Part shown: piece after piece, positions 28,162 to 39,619 of the stretch | Position numbering within the stretch: the stretch's first letter is position 1 | Layout: every line of letters begins with the position of its first letter | Origin: Amoebidium appalachense | Taxonomy: Eukaryota; Ichthyosporea | NCBI GenBank assembly: GCA_963693365.1 | Contig: CAVNZM010000005.1 | Coordinates: 682,001-746,000, forward strand | DNA: 64,000 bases | Reading direction: 5' to 3' | Position numbers and translations under genes: made by a program | The notes under the pieces: generated by a model | What the model saw: the letters and a program-made list of their open reading frames with translations, nothing else | Databases searched by the model: none | What the model was told of the DNA's origin: nothing

Positions 28162-28381
28162 ATGTATGTGTGTGTGTATGTGCTCAGTTGAGAGGGAAGG
28201 GGGGGGGGGGGGGGGATGCACCGTGTGTGTGCATGTGTGCACGTGTGTGTGTGTGTGTGCTCTGTGGAGAGGGAAGGGGAGGGGGAGGAAATGCACCGTG
28301 TGTGTGCATATGTGTGTGTGTCTCTCTGTATGTGTGTGTGTGTGTGTTGTGTGTTTGTGTGTGTGAGCATGTCTGTGTACG

Positions 28382-28462
<81 letters not shown>

Positions 28463-28603
28463 GGTGTGTGTGTGTGTCCCGGTGTGCATGTGCGTGCGTG
28501 TGTGTGAGTGCATGTTTTTGGAGTGCATGTTTTTGCATTGTGTGCGAGCATGTGGATGCCTTGGTGAGAACAAGATTGGACGGTGTCGAATGCTGTGTGT
28601 GTT

Positions 28604-28637
<34 letters not shown>

Positions 28638-28660
28638 CTGTGTGCGTGTGTGTTTTTTTG
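27170..28660. repeat. GT-rich and GGGA minisatellite block
   Basis: Alternating blocks of (GT)n with CATG interruptions and (GGGA)n. A higher-order unit of about 130-170 bp recurs several times, each containing GTGCTC(A/T)GT, GAGGGAAGGG and ATGCACCGTGTGTG. Long Thr-His and Val-Cys frames on either strand are products of the dinucleotide repeat. Counterpart at 45820-47310. Confidence 0.9.
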
Positions 28661-28699
28661 GGGGGAGAGGGGTAGTAGGAGGACAAGAGGGGGGGGGGG

Positions 28700-29700
<1,001 letters not shown>

Positions 29701-30059
29701 CGGGGACGTGTGTAGGGACTGCGAGTTCTCTTAGATTTGCATTTCAGAATTTTTACTCTATTCCTCCAGGTTTTTTTTATATTTTTTTTAGGGTTGGGTT
29801 GGGTTGGGGGGGGGGGGGGGGGGGGGGGTTGTCATTACTTTCCTGTATTATCCTTTATGCTACTTCAAGTTTTATACCCTACCGCTTACACAGGATGTAG
29901 GCTGGTGAAAGGTTTAATGGTGGGACGTTCGGTGACGTTTGTACCACGGACCACGGGAACATCTTCCCCAGGAACAGTATTCAAAACAAAGAACTTTTAT
30001 ATTTTGAGGTGCTAAAAACGTGAGGACCACTTGTTATGGCCGTTGCCCTTCTCAATCTT

Positions 30060-31238
30060 GGTACGGAAATGCACCCATATTATACTGCAAATGTATTGTA
30101 TATGACGTGTGTATATCGTACAGGTACTGGTAGTATATTGATAGTACCTCCTACGTAATGATTTGTTCGCATTCGAACATACTGGCAGTATATACTGAGA
30201 CTATAACCAATATATGGTGTCCTTAGCTGTGTCCGTATTGGTGACAGTATTATAGATGTATTCGTGACATTGCCAATACCACTTGTGCCTTAGATATTCG
30301 CAATAGGATAAAAGTTTTCTTGCTATATCATGTTTATGTCCTACTAATATGGATGTGATATGGGTAGGATATGATCTACATAATGTCAGTATATGTCCAC
30401 CCTAATACCACGGTATTAGCAATGTACTGCGCATACAAGGACTACACTCCGAACATGTTTGTTGAACATGTGTTGGCAATACATTCACAATATTGCAACT
30501 ACATAGGTAAAGTGACCTGTTCTTTCATCCCCAATATTGTACCAATATATTGGCAATAAAATACACGCCCCATATTTTCGGTTGCTTTTACCTATTGATA
30601 ATAGGTGCATAATAGTCTTGATATTGTGACGGATACATTGGCAATACATTTGGACCGTATTGAGACCCTATTATAAGCATATCACAACCCTATAACCAAT
30701 AGCGACGTTATGTTTGTATCGGCCATATGGGACATATGTGTTGGGTATATTGCCAATAACCCAAAATGGTCAGGAATAATACATTCATAATATATTGGCA
30801 ATAGTCTTGCCACGTTGGACAATACCATAATTTGACACAAAATTATCCTACATTTTATATATTCATAACTTATTGACAATACTCCGCAAGCAATAGTATA
30901 ATACCGAATAAATACATTGACAATATCGAAATTGTATTGTTAATAGGCACACGTACACGCGTTTTGAGATATTGCCAGTACATTACTCATACGGTATATA
31001 GTTATTGGTGGTAGACCCGGCATGGTATGACAATAATATCAAAATATGTTGCCGATATTACGTCAATATTACAGTTCTATTACACTTCTATAGCGTCTCT
31101 ACCACAGAAAATCTCTACTCGCAATACATTGGCAATGGATAATTGATATTACTTCAGTATTAATTTGGTATTTTTACGATATTGGCAATAGATAATAGCC
31201 TCACAATATTGGCAATACCGCCGGGAAGTTTGCTGATG
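30060..31238. repeat. right subterminal region rich in TATTGGCAATA
   Basis: AT-rich sequence with many copies, on both strands, of ATTGGCAAT/ATTGCCAAT (for example near 30545, 30795, 31128, 31178, 31207). The left subterminal region (39620-40620) has the same motif. Motif clustering inside both ends resembles subterminal transposase-binding arrays of CMC/EnSpm-type and other DNA transposons. Confidence 0.7.
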
Positions 31239-31573
31239 GGCGTTAAAATTAAAACCCATGATGGGCTCGACGGGTATCAGTCTGGTGCTAGAACGGTAGC
31301 TGAAGTAGTAATCGAGCCTTATCAGTGCCAAACGGTACGTGTCCGGGCCGGCAATCTAAGTTAGGATAGGGGATTTAGGGGTTTTTACTCCGAAAACCCC
31401 ATTTCAGGAGGTGGCTCAATGGACCCTTAGTAGGGTATGGCCGGATAACACAATAGAAATAGAATTAGTGAATCCGGGCATCGAGCCTATAGTGATTAGG
31501 TCAGGTGTTTCCGTCGGTAGTTTCACTAATGAGATTGGTAGTATAGAGGTCTCTCTTATTACCCAAAAGGAGG
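31239..31573 (+). pseudogene. chromovirus protease C-terminus and linker
   Basis: Chromovirus coding sequence resumes directly after the TIR element. The frame GVKIKTHDGLDGYQSG leads to AEVVIEPYQCQTVRVRAGNLS and a stop. After a frame change it continues EVAQWTLSRVWPDNTIEIEL and GSFTNEIGS, the domain usually found between protease and RT. The protease active site is missing because upstream sequence was lost. Confidence 0.6.
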
Positions 31574-32677
31574 ATGCCGGCTCGAAGGGTGACTCAGGAG
31601 GAGGGGGAACAACTTTATTTAACGATAGCCACCAAAATGTCACCCGACACGATGGGGGGGGGGGACCGGGACAGCACCGGTCCCACTCCCCCGACCCCCA
31701 AGAGGAAGGAGGGTCACCCCGGGTGTGAGAATGTGCAGGCAGGGGGGGAGGGTGTTGGTCTAACCCGTGGATCTGACGGGTTAACCAACACCGTGGGGGG
31801 CAGGGTGGCCACAGACCTGGCCCCCCACATACATGCACTAACTCATCAGGAATCGCCCGGGGGCATGGGTGTGCCGGGGGGAGGGGGGGGTGCTAAGGGT
31901 GACCGCCTATATCCGGAAGTACCTCAACCTCACCCCGAGCAGCACCGATGTAATACAGGAGGTGAAATGTTAAGTGGCACTCCGGTGAATAAGGATGCAT
32001 CCACTTGTGATGGGGGTAACCCGGAGTTAGTATTGCCGTTTGGTATGAAGGAGGGGGATTGGACGGTAGAACAGAAAAAATTATTAGCTAAGTTATTTGA
32101 TAGGACTCGGTTTGCATTTCTGGCCGATGATAACGAAGTAGGCTTCGTTAAAGGGTTTGAAATGCAGATCGACACAGGTGATAATAGGCCGGTAGTGATG
32201 CCTAGCTATAGAATGGAGCAGTATAAATTGTCGGATGCGCTAATAATAGTGAGTGATATGTTAAAAAAGGGTCATGTGGAGCATAGTTCGAGTCCGTGGA
32301 GAAGTCCGGTGCTATTGGTTAAGAAGCCCGACGGGTCTTGGCGTCTAGTGAACGATTACAGGGCTCTGAATCGGATCACTAAGGCAGACCAATGGCCTCT
32401 CCCTAACATAGACGAGCAGCTTTCACAGCTGCACGGCTATACTCACTTTGCTAAACTTGATTTAAAAGCAGCTTTTTGGCAGATAAGGTTGGAGGAGAGC
32501 AGCAAGGAGAAGACTGCCTTTGCACTGGGTGACCAGCTGTTCCAGTACAAGGCGGTGCCGATGGGTTTGCTCTCCTCTCCAGCTATGTTGTGCCGGGTAA
32601 TGTATAAAATTCTCCACCCTCATTTGGATGTATGCCACCCTTATTTGGATGATGTTTTAATTAAAGGTAGGTCATAG
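31574..32677 (+). CDS. chromovirus reverse transcriptase
   Basis: After a low-complexity Gly/Thr-rich leader, the RT starts around residue 180. It contains SPWRSPVLLVKKPDGSWRL, NDYRALN, LPNIDEQLSQL, FAKLDLKAAFWQIRL (catalytic Asp), YKAVPMGLLSSP and the catalytic YLDDVLI. The frame stops after KGRS at 32677. A one-base shift re-opens it, with EELVNNCEKVFSALGES and KFLGHIVSSNGLSPDPEKI up to about 32852, where copia-fragment sequence begins. The thumb/connection region up to RNase H is missing. It acts in reverse transcription but is certainly inactive here. Confidence 0.85.
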   Translation: MPARRVTQEEGEQLYLTIATKMSPDTMGGGDRDSTGPTPPTPKRKEGHPGCENVQAGGEGVGLTRGSDGLTNTVGGRVATDLAPHIHALTHQESPGGMGVPGGGGGAKGDRLYPEVPQPHPEQHRCNTGGEMLSGTPVNKDASTCDGGNPELVLPFGMKEGDWTVEQKKLLAKLFDRTRFAFLADDNEVGFVKGFEMQIDTGDNRPVVMPSYRMEQYKLSDALIIVSDMLKKGHVEHSSSPWRSPVLLVKKPDGSWRLVNDYRALNRITKADQWPLPNIDEQLSQLHGYTHFAKLDLKAAFWQIRLEESSKEKTAFALGDQLFQYKAVPMGLLSSPAMLCRVMYKILHPHLDVCHPYLDDVLIKGRS

Positions 32678-32852
32678 TTGAGGAGTTAGTTAATAATTGT
32701 GAAAAAGTATTTTCAGCTTTGGGTGAGTCTGGTCTTCGTATTAGCGGTAGCAAGACTGTGATTGGTGTGCCGGGGGTTAAGTTTTTAGGTCATATTGTGT
32801 CTAGTAATGGTCTTTCCCCTGATCCGGAGAAAATCCGTGTCGAACAGGATAG

Positions 32853-33144
32853 CCATCCGGTATGCCCTGCGTTAGCGTAGCACTAGTGATCGGGAATATT
32901 CGAGATATTCGGGATAAACTGGTGGATACTATGTTCACGATAGATCAGGATAGATCTAGAAGAGTCTAGAAGATTCTATTGGAGTGCTTTGATTGTAGCG
33001 ACTAGATCCATAGCGGCGGGTAGACCAATCGGGAATAGTATGTAACATTCCAGTGAGCCAGACCACAAGTATATAAAGGTCCCGGCGGGCCAGTCAATGC
33101 AAGTCAGCAAATAATGAAGTCTCACAGAGAAACCTCTAAGTTAC
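32853..33144 (+). repeat. 5' LTR-like region of a second copia fragment
   Basis: Begins where chromovirus RT homology ends and runs to the primer-binding site at 33145. TATA-like GTATATAAAGG at about 33069-33079 fits an LTR promoter. The outer boundary is not a clear TGTTG, so the LTR may be truncated. No second copy was found in the window. Confidence 0.55.
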
Positions 33145-33158
33145 GGTTATGGGCCCAG
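33145..33158 (+). other. copia primer-binding site, initiator tRNA-Met anticodon arm
   Basis: GGTTATGGGCCCAG is the known copia-type site complementary to an internal half of initiator tRNA-Met rather than its 3' end. It lies 35 bp before the copia Gag ATG. Confidence 0.75.
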
Positions 33159-33192
33159 TACAACGCTACGATCAAGCGACTGTTGAGACAAG

Positions 33193-34911
33193 ATGGGAAG
33201 AGCAAAATGTCCAGTTCCCATGTATGAAGGAGAAGGCAAGGGCAAAATCTCCTACTCAATGTGGGCCATGCGCATGAAGTGCTTCCTCGAGGGCGAGGAA
33301 TTATGGTACACGATTGAAGACGTGGCTCCTGAAGTGATAGGAGAGGACGGCGAACCGGTGGAGCAACCTCCGGTGGAGATCGACCCCTTGGATCAGAAGA
33401 AGGCGACTTCCTACCTGGTGGAGACACTCGGTGATGTACCTGCAAGCCTGTGTCGGCGAGCTATTGCCGTAGGAAATCCCAAGGACATATGGGATACGGT
33501 AGCATCATACGCTGCGCGCAACACAGATGAGCACAAGAGAATGTTGATTCAACAGTTCTGGCGTGCTGATATGATGCCGACGGAAAGCGTGCTGGAGTAT
33601 GCGGCCCGCCTGGAGTGCATTGTGCAGGATCTTCTTCATATCGATCCCAATGGAGTTAGTGAGGACATGGTTGCCGAGAAATTCCTGGACGGTGTAGGCG
33701 CTGACGACCGATTCCGCACCGACGTTAGGACCATTCAAGCTTTACCAGCAGCTGAGAAGACAATGGAAAAGATAATCGCCAAGCTGCGTGGTTTTGAGGA
33801 GAACGAGGCTGCAAGGGAACAGCAGCGGGTGATGATGACCAGCACCCAATGGCGCGGCGGTACGCCACGACAGGACACCGGCAAGCCGCGCGTGACTGAC
33901 ATATCCAAGGTGGAGTGTTACAAATGTCACAAGTTTGGGCACTACAAGTCACAGTGTCCAAAGAAGAAGAAGGGCGGCAATCGCGGCGACAAGGCGAAGC
34001 AGAACGGAGCATCCAAGGAGATACTCGCCATGGCGGTAAACAGCGGACTCCCTTCTTCAACTGAGTGGTATTGGGACTGCGGCGCAACCTCCCATGTCAC
34101 ATGCCGAAAGGACTGGATGGAAGACTTCCGGTCGATCACACCCAAACCCGTCGCTCTGGGTAACACCCCGGGTGTGATGGCGCTAGGAATAGGCGTCGTA
34201 AGATTAACAAGTGAGTTCCAGGGCAACAGCATGACATTTAGACTGCAGAATGTGCTGTACGTGCCAGCATTTGGAACTAACGTGATGTCGGCTTCAAGCG
34301 CCGGCAAGCACGGGTTAAGAGGCATCACCGACGGTCGACAGTGTACGATTGAGAGTGCCACAGATGGCCAAGTTGTGGCCCGTGGGGTAGTGGAGGGAGG
34401 CCTGTATCATCTCCTAGTGAAACCCATATGTGAGAGCGTGAACATGGTGACCACTGCAGTCGGCAGTGATGCAAGTAAGGTTGCTGAGGGGGCCGTGTTA
34501 TATCAAGTGCAGGAGGGGCAGGATAGAGTGATTGCTTATGCTAGTCGTTCATTTAGTAAAGGTGAACGTAGATATAGCAATCCGGAGAGAGAGTCCCATG
34601 CTATCTTTTGGGCAGTCTCACAGGTATGGAGGTATATACTCGCAGGCAGGACGTTTGAGGTCTACACCGACCACAAACCCTGCCTAGCCATGGCCGGCAC
34701 CACTCGTCTGGTCAACGAGAGGATGCAGAAGTGGGCCGCGGCTCTCGGTGAGTTCTCCTATAAATTGTTTTATGCCAAGGGTGAAACAATGGTTGACTGT
34801 GATGCTCTCTCTCGTGCTGCTTATATTTTGTTTGAAGAAGAGAAGGAGGGGGAGGGGGGGGGGCTAGTGAGAGACGGGGGGGGGGAGGGGGGGAAGGGGG
34901 GGGGAGAGTGA
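33193..34911 (+). CDS. chimeric ORF: copia Gag-protease fused to gypsy RNase H
   Basis: One open frame of 572 codons from ATG 33193 (MGRAKCPVPMYEGEGKG). Residues 1-230 look like copia-type Gag (UBN2-like). A zinc knuckle, CYKCHKFGHYKSQC, lies near residues 242-255, and a copia-type protease start WYWDCGATSHVT near 294-305, where Cys-Gly-Ala-Thr replaces the usual Ser/Thr-Gly. A GAG-preintegrase-like end (GGLYHLLV) is near residue 407. Around residue 420 (near 34450) the sequence changes to Ty3/gypsy RNase H: GSDASKVAEGAVLYQV, YASRSFSKGERRYSNPE, FEVYTDHKPCLAM. The frame continues into a G-rich tail and shifts at poly-G near 34860-34910. Neither parent has this order. The junction is in frame. 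Confidence 0.85.
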   Translation: MGRAKCPVPMYEGEGKGKISYSMWAMRMKCFLEGEELWYTIEDVAPEVIGEDGEPVEQPPVEIDPLDQKKATSYLVETLGDVPASLCRRAIAVGNPKDIWDTVASYAARNTDEHKRMLIQQFWRADMMPTESVLEYAARLECIVQDLLHIDPNGVSEDMVAEKFLDGVGADDRFRTDVRTIQALPAAEKTMEKIIAKLRGFEENEAAREQQRVMMTSTQWRGGTPRQDTGKPRVTDISKVECYKCHKFGHYKSQCPKKKKGGNRGDKAKQNGASKEILAMAVNSGLPSSTEWYWDCGATSHVTCRKDWMEDFRSITPKPVALGNTPGVMALGIGVVRLTSEFQGNSMTFRLQNVLYVPAFGTNVMSASSAGKHGLRGITDGRQCTIESATDGQVVARGVVEGGLYHLLVKPICESVNMVTTAVGSDASKVAEGAVLYQVQEGQDRVIAYASRSFSKGERRYSNPERESHAIFWAVSQVWRYILAGRTFEVYTDHKPCLAMAGTTRLVNERMQKWAAALGEFSYKLFYAKGETMVDCDALSRAAYILFEEEKEGEGGGLVRDGGGEGGKGGGE

Positions 34912-34930
34912 GAAGAAAGGAATAGATGCT

Positions 34931-36811
34931 GTGTCTGTTGATGTGTCTTCTTGGGCTCCGGGGTTGCTTGCTTATAAGTGTAGGGGAGGGGGGGGGAGGT
35001 ATTTGTCAGTGTCTGAGGTCGGGACCGAGTCTCATGGCTCGGCCCCTGCCTTAGCACCTACGGCTTTGATCTTAGCTCAGGAGGAAGATGTGTTGATTGG
35101 TCTGGTTAAGAATTATTTAAAGGGGCCGGTTGATTCGATTAAATTTAAAAATAAAAGGCAGATGATTAAGGTAGCTAAGTTAGCAAAAATGTGTCAGGTA
35201 GAGCAGGATTTAGTTTATCATTGTTCTGGGCCAGACGGACACCGAGTTTGGGTCCCGACGGCACTTGTGCCTGAGGTTTTGCATATGGTGCATGAGCATC
35301 CCATGGCTGGTCATTTAGGTGTAAATAGGACGTTGCTTCGTGTTAATCGTTCGTATTTTTGGCCGGGTATGAGTAGGGAGGTGAGGGATTATGTGTTGTC
35401 ATGCATGCATTGTCAGGAAAGGAATGAGAGTCCCCACTCTCGTTCCCGCCCGTCGTTTATTAGGGATTTTAATGTTCGTATGTTTGAAAGGGTAGCAGTG
35501 GATGTGGTCGGTCCTTTTAATTCTACGGTTGAGGGTAACACTGTTCTTGTTACCGTCACCGATGTGGCCACTCGTTGGGTTGAAGTTTTTCCTCTCCCCA
35601 CTGCTAATGCCGTTTTGTTTGCTCGTATTTTTGTGGATGAAATTTGTCTTAGGTTTGGTTGTCCTCGTGTTTTGTTAACGGATAGGAGTCGTGTGTTTTT
35701 AAATCAGTTGGTGTCGGAGGTGTGTAAAATTTTAAGGGTAGCTCATATCACTACGTCTGCATATCACCCTCAAGCAAATGCCATCTCTGAACGTGTGCAT
35801 GCAGTGTTTCAGAAGTCCTTTGGCAAAATGGTGGATGTGGAGGCTAATGATTGGGATCATATGTCTAGGTTTATTGCTCATTCATATAATTCTACCCCTC
35901 ATGCTGTGACTGGTTTTTCTCCGTTTTATTTGGTCTATGGGCAGGAGGCTATTAGTTTGTTAGATACGGCACTTTTGCCGATGGGGGGGGCTGACCGACT
36001 AACCTATCCCCACTGGACTGAGTTCCGGGAGCAGCTACTAACCCGGGCCCGGGCTGCACGTGATGCAGCTCTGGCCCGTACACAGCAGGCACAGACACGG
36101 GCAGACGTGTCCACACGTCCGTTACGTGAATTTGCCGAGGGTACTTTAGTTTTAATTAGGGATCATACTAGGAAAAAGAGATATAAGCAGGAGCAGGAAG
36201 GTAAGGGTGAAGGTGAAGGTCTTCGTAAGTATGGTAAGAAATGGTCGCCTCTTTTCATTGGCCCGTATAAAATAGTGGCTAGGTTAGGTCCGACGGAATA
36301 TAAGGTGCAGAGGTTAGATAATGAGAGTGATGTTAGATTTTATAATGTAGATGATATAAAGGAATATTATGGTAGGGCCCTTAGGGTTAAACGGCCGGAG
36401 GGCCGTCGAGTGTTAGATGCATTCACCCCCGACTATGACGGGTCGGTGGATGTATTGGAGGCTGCAGTGGATAAAATTATGGATACAAAGGTTATCGAAG
36501 GTAAGGAAGGTAAGGTAAATTATTATTTAATTCGTTTTGAGGGAGGTTATCAGGAAGATCAGTGGTTGCCTGAGTTTCATTTGGATTGCCCGTTTTCTAT
36601 TCGTGCTTATGAGGCTAGATTAGTGCAGAGGGAGTTGCCTAGTGCTCCCTCTAGGCCAAAGAGAGTTATTCCTCAGTTTAATCGTGGTGTGAAAAAGTCG
36701 GTGGGGGAGGGGGCCGGGGGGGGAGTGATGCAAATACACGTAGACACACGGGGGGAGGGGGAGGGGGGGAGGAGACCGAGGAGGAGTGTGAACGTAGTCG
36801 TAGGAATTTAA
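34931..36811 (+). CDS. chromovirus integrase with C-terminal chromodomain
   Basis: Inserts element DNA into the host genome. The zinc-binding HHCC region is HEHPMAGHLG...CMHC (about residues 125-165). Catalytic Asp/Asp/Glu lie in VAVDVVGPF, LLTDRSRVF and SERVHAV, and the segment after them (GFSPFYLVYGQE) is typical of gypsy integrases. A GPY-like module follows (FIGPYKIVARLGPTEYKV). A chromodomain-like segment (VDKIMDTKVIEG...YYLIRFEGGYQEDQWLPEFHL) marks it as a chromovirus, whose chromodomains direct insertion to modified chromatin. Residues 1-40 are probably misframed linker. The frame is joined to the RNase H frame by a shift in a poly-G stretch. Confidence 0.92.
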   Translation: MSVDVSSWAPGLLAYKCRGGGGRYLSVSEVGTESHGSAPALAPTALILAQEEDVLIGLVKNYLKGPVDSIKFKNKRQMIKVAKLAKMCQVEQDLVYHCSGPDGHRVWVPTALVPEVLHMVHEHPMAGHLGVNRTLLRVNRSYFWPGMSREVRDYVLSCMHCQERNESPHSRSRPSFIRDFNVRMFERVAVDVVGPFNSTVEGNTVLVTVTDVATRWVEVFPLPTANAVLFARIFVDEICLRFGCPRVLLTDRSRVFLNQLVSEVCKILRVAHITTSAYHPQANAISERVHAVFQKSFGKMVDVEANDWDHMSRFIAHSYNSTPHAVTGFSPFYLVYGQEAISLLDTALLPMGGADRLTYPHWTEFREQLLTRARAARDAALARTQQAQTRADVSTRPLREFAEGTLVLIRDHTRKKRYKQEQEGKGEGEGLRKYGKKWSPLFIGPYKIVARLGPTEYKVQRLDNESDVRFYNVDDIKEYYGRALRVKRPEGRRVLDAFTPDYDGSVDVLEAAVDKIMDTKVIEGKEGKVNYYLIRFEGGYQEDQWLPEFHLDCPFSIRAYEARLVQRELPSAPSRPKRVIPQFNRGVKKSVGEGAGGGVMQIHVDTRGEGEGGRRPRRSVNVVVGI

Positions 36812-36994
36812 TTTATTATCATAGGTGTCTCCATAGGTATCAAGCTTATGGTGTAGATTAATTTATTTTTTTTCTTCGTAATTTATTTAATTTAATTTTT
36901 TTTAGGAGACTGATTAGTCTATGTCTTTTTAGGGGGTGTTAGATGTAATGTGACTGAGGTGGGACTCAGCTTTTCCGGGGGCCGGGGGGGGAGT
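36812..36994 (+). other. chromovirus 3' untranslated region and polypurine tract
   Basis: AT-rich sequence ending in a G-rich stretch (about 36976-36993) directly before the 3' LTR, the expected position of the plus-strand primer. Confidence 0.8.
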
Positions 36995-37712
36995 TGACAT
37001 ATACTAATCCGTCTCAGCAGATTAGCCTAAGTCTACGATCGAGATCGGGGGGGGGGGGGGGGGGGGGGGGGGTGGCCCGGGTCCACAGATCATCAAGATC
37101 AAGTCCGAGGCCTCAAGATAGCTGTACAGCTGCGTGCATCTTGCCTCTGCCGGCGCAGGGCATTGGACCACGTCAGCCGGGGCAGCCGACCAATAGAATT
37201 CTAATTAGTGTGTAGGATAGATCGTAGGAGGACTTAGGAATGTGATTGTTCGGGCAGAAGCCCTTTTGTAAGTATTGGCAAGGTTTGATAGTGTATGTTG
37301 CCAAACGTATTTATATATTTAGATGTAGAGGAAAGGGGGGGAGGGAGGGGGGGGGAGGATAGTATGAAATGTAGATTTAGACTCTGCGGTGCCACTAGGG
37401 GGAGGGTGAGGGGTGAGACATGGATAAATATATTAGTTGAGTAGATCGACTTAGCTCGTGCAGGCGCACGATAAAAGTAGATCGGAATGTTTGGAATGTG
37501 GCATCGTAGGGGGCCAGGTGATGATGATCTTTGAGGGCACGGCCTTGATGGCCTCAGTTGTAACTTAGTCTCATTCCGTACGGATCTAAGTTTGCCCCTC
37601 GGAGCCTGGTCTGAATAAACTTTACCGTTTTTCCGTACACGTTCGTTCCTTTTCGTGTGTGTACACCTAGTAGAGTGCCGCGTCTCTAGTACATATACAT
37701 TAGGATACGACA
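36995..37712 (+). repeat. 3' LTR of the chromovirus
   Basis: Same termini as 13688-14414 (TGACATATAC...GGATACGACA), with a shorter poly-G (about 37048-37072). It is followed directly by TAGGC (37713-37717), the duplicated target. Confidence 0.93.
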
Positions 37713-37717
37713 TAGGC
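37713..37717. repeat. right target-site duplication TAGGC
   Basis: Matches 13683-13687. On the minus strand GCCTA completes the Ala-Tyr codons that join PQEVA to YIPGELNDRADW in the DIRS pol. Confidence 0.93.
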
Positions 37718-39201
37718 CACCTCCTGTGGCCAAGGCAACCCGTGGTCGAGGCACAACTGCAGAAGCTGCCACAGAATGCGCTGCATCGAGGGGCTGCCGC
37801 TGCCCTTTTTCCGCACGGCCCCAAGGGCCGCCTGGGCATCGGCTTGCCACTGCACCCGCTGCCCACGGAGGGCTTCCTGCAGGGCAGGGCTCTGATAGGC
37901 CTCCAACAGGCCCTCACACTCCGCAATCGCCGCCGCCCGCGGAGCGTCGTCGGCTGCCCACCTGCCCGCCGCCTCAAGCGCAGGGGCAGGGGATCCCGCC
38001 ACTTAAAGCACGGCCCCCCAGCCGTGTGTGGTGGCGGCATCCGTGATGAGCGTAACCGTGACCGGGTTGGGCCATATCTCTGCCCGAGGCAACAGGCCAA
38101 TGAACTGGGGCGTACGACCGATAATCCGTAACTGACGCCCCGAAAGCAGAACGAAACTGCGCCAATTCCCCCCGCGTAGGGCGGCATACACTGGCCGCAC
38201 CAACGTCAGCACGTGAGGAGTGGCAGCCCGCAGACTCATGACCACCCCCAACCACCGGGCGACTTGCTTCTTTTCCACCCATCGCTTGCCCTTGCGAGCC
38301 TTGGCCATCACCCGCTTGGTCTCCTCCACCTGGTCCAGCTTCTCCATAGAGGTGGCGGTAGGGGCCAACACACCCGCGGCAAGGTCGGTCAACATGGATG
38401 CCTAGATGGTCGAGGTGGTCGGTGGGCTCCCACTGGCCCTTCTCCGTATTTCGGCTCAGGCCCGTTGCCTCGAGCTCCCCCTCAACAACACCGCGAGTTT
38501 GCAGCGCCTTTAGCGGCCGTTCGACGACCAACCAGTCGTCCAAGAACGCTAACGTGCGCACACCGCGCCGGTGAAGACGCCGACCGAACTCCTTCATGAG
38601 CCGCGTGAAGTAGTATGGGCTGAGGGAATAGCCGAAAGGCAGCACAGTGTACTGATACAGCTGGCCGCCAAACCGAATCTGAAAAATATTTACGCCACCG
38701 TGGCGCAATTGCCAGCGCAAAGTAGCCGTCCTCCAGGTCGAAACTGAAGCCGTGGTCACCTGGCTGAGCAATGACCTGCAGGTCACTGAGCGTCTCGTAC
38801 TTGAGGCCCCGCTGTACGGCATACTCATTCACTGGGCGCATGTCGATTATAAGCCGCACTTTACCGTTTGGTTTCCGCACCCCAAACGTGGTCGACACGC
38901 AATGCTTCCTGGACTCGTCGATGGGTTCAAGTGCGCCCTTACCCACTAAACGCGCAACTTCCACCAACGCCTCCTCCTCCGAAACTTCGCCCAAGTTTAG
39001 GTACCTCCCCATGTCGTGGGGAGGTGGCGGCCCAGCGCACCATTCGGGTGTGATGCCATACTTAATCCAGAAGAGCACGTCCTTGGCTGCTCCACCGCGC
39101 GCCCACTCGTCGTGGCACGCACGCACTTGTTGATAGAGCGGTGCAGGTGCTACCCCGCCCACTGGCTTACTGGGAGCACACATAACCGGCCGCCCCCGCA
39201 C
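37713..39201 (-). pseudogene. DIRS-like element reverse transcriptase and RNase H start
   Basis: The frame from 39201 downward shows RT motifs KPNGKVRLIIDMRPVN and FSFDLEDGYFALAI (catalytic Asp). A one-base excess in a T-run (+ strand about 38685) shifts the frame. QLYQYTVLPFGYSLSPYYF and the catalytic FLDDWLVV follow, then WEPTDHLDHLGI. A second shift leads to an RNase H start with ITDAATTHGWGAVL, then an in-frame TAA (about 38003), and the frame continues to PWPQEVA at the insertion point. The RT and RNase H motif spellings are those of DIRS-type elements rather than LTR elements. No tyrosine recombinase was found in the window. Confidence 0.87.
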
Positions 39202-39524
39202 AGACCACTGCTGCCGGGGCCCACTCTAGGACTAGAGAGCAGCACACGTTGCTGCTGTACATGCTCACGCGAGCAGCCCACACGGGCTAACGTTGCCAGA
39301 CGTGCCTAGGTGCTTATAGCTACACAAACAACCCCAAAACACAACCCCACTTGGGTTTTGCAAAACTCATGAGCACATCCGGTCTCAATGATCTGCGGTT
39401 CCTGGGCCTATTATTATAGCTAAAGTCTAGGGACCTACACGACTGACTATAGCGCTCACTGCGCTCAAAAGCTTTGGTCTTGGTCACTAGACCGGCCTCA
39501 CTAACGCGCGCTTCTCCTAAGAGA
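39202..39524. other. sequence upstream of the DIRS-like gene
   Basis: No ORF is supported. It includes the palindromic stretch CTCACGCGAGCAGCCCACACG and short inverted words (CCCCACTTGGGTTTTG, GCGCTCACTGCGCTC). It probably belongs to the 5' end of the DIRS-like element. Confidence 0.4.
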
Positions 39525-39577
39525 AGCGGCGAGGAAAAGACTGTTTGAGAGAAGCGAAAAACGCGACTTTTATAGTC
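39525..39577. repeat. left half of the split 145-bp repeat
   Basis: Identical by eye to 12015-12067 and ends TATAGTC. The partner half continues at 53117 after GTC (53114-53116). Confidence 0.85.
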
Positions 39578-39619
39578 ATGAAGAAGCGGAGTCGGCGAAG
39601 CTTCGACACATCAGCAAAC

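Noticed and set aside
31749-31790. TGTTGG words in the chromovirus pol taken as another copia LTR end
   Set aside because: They lie in continuous chromovirus coding sequence, with no matching partner end or primer site.
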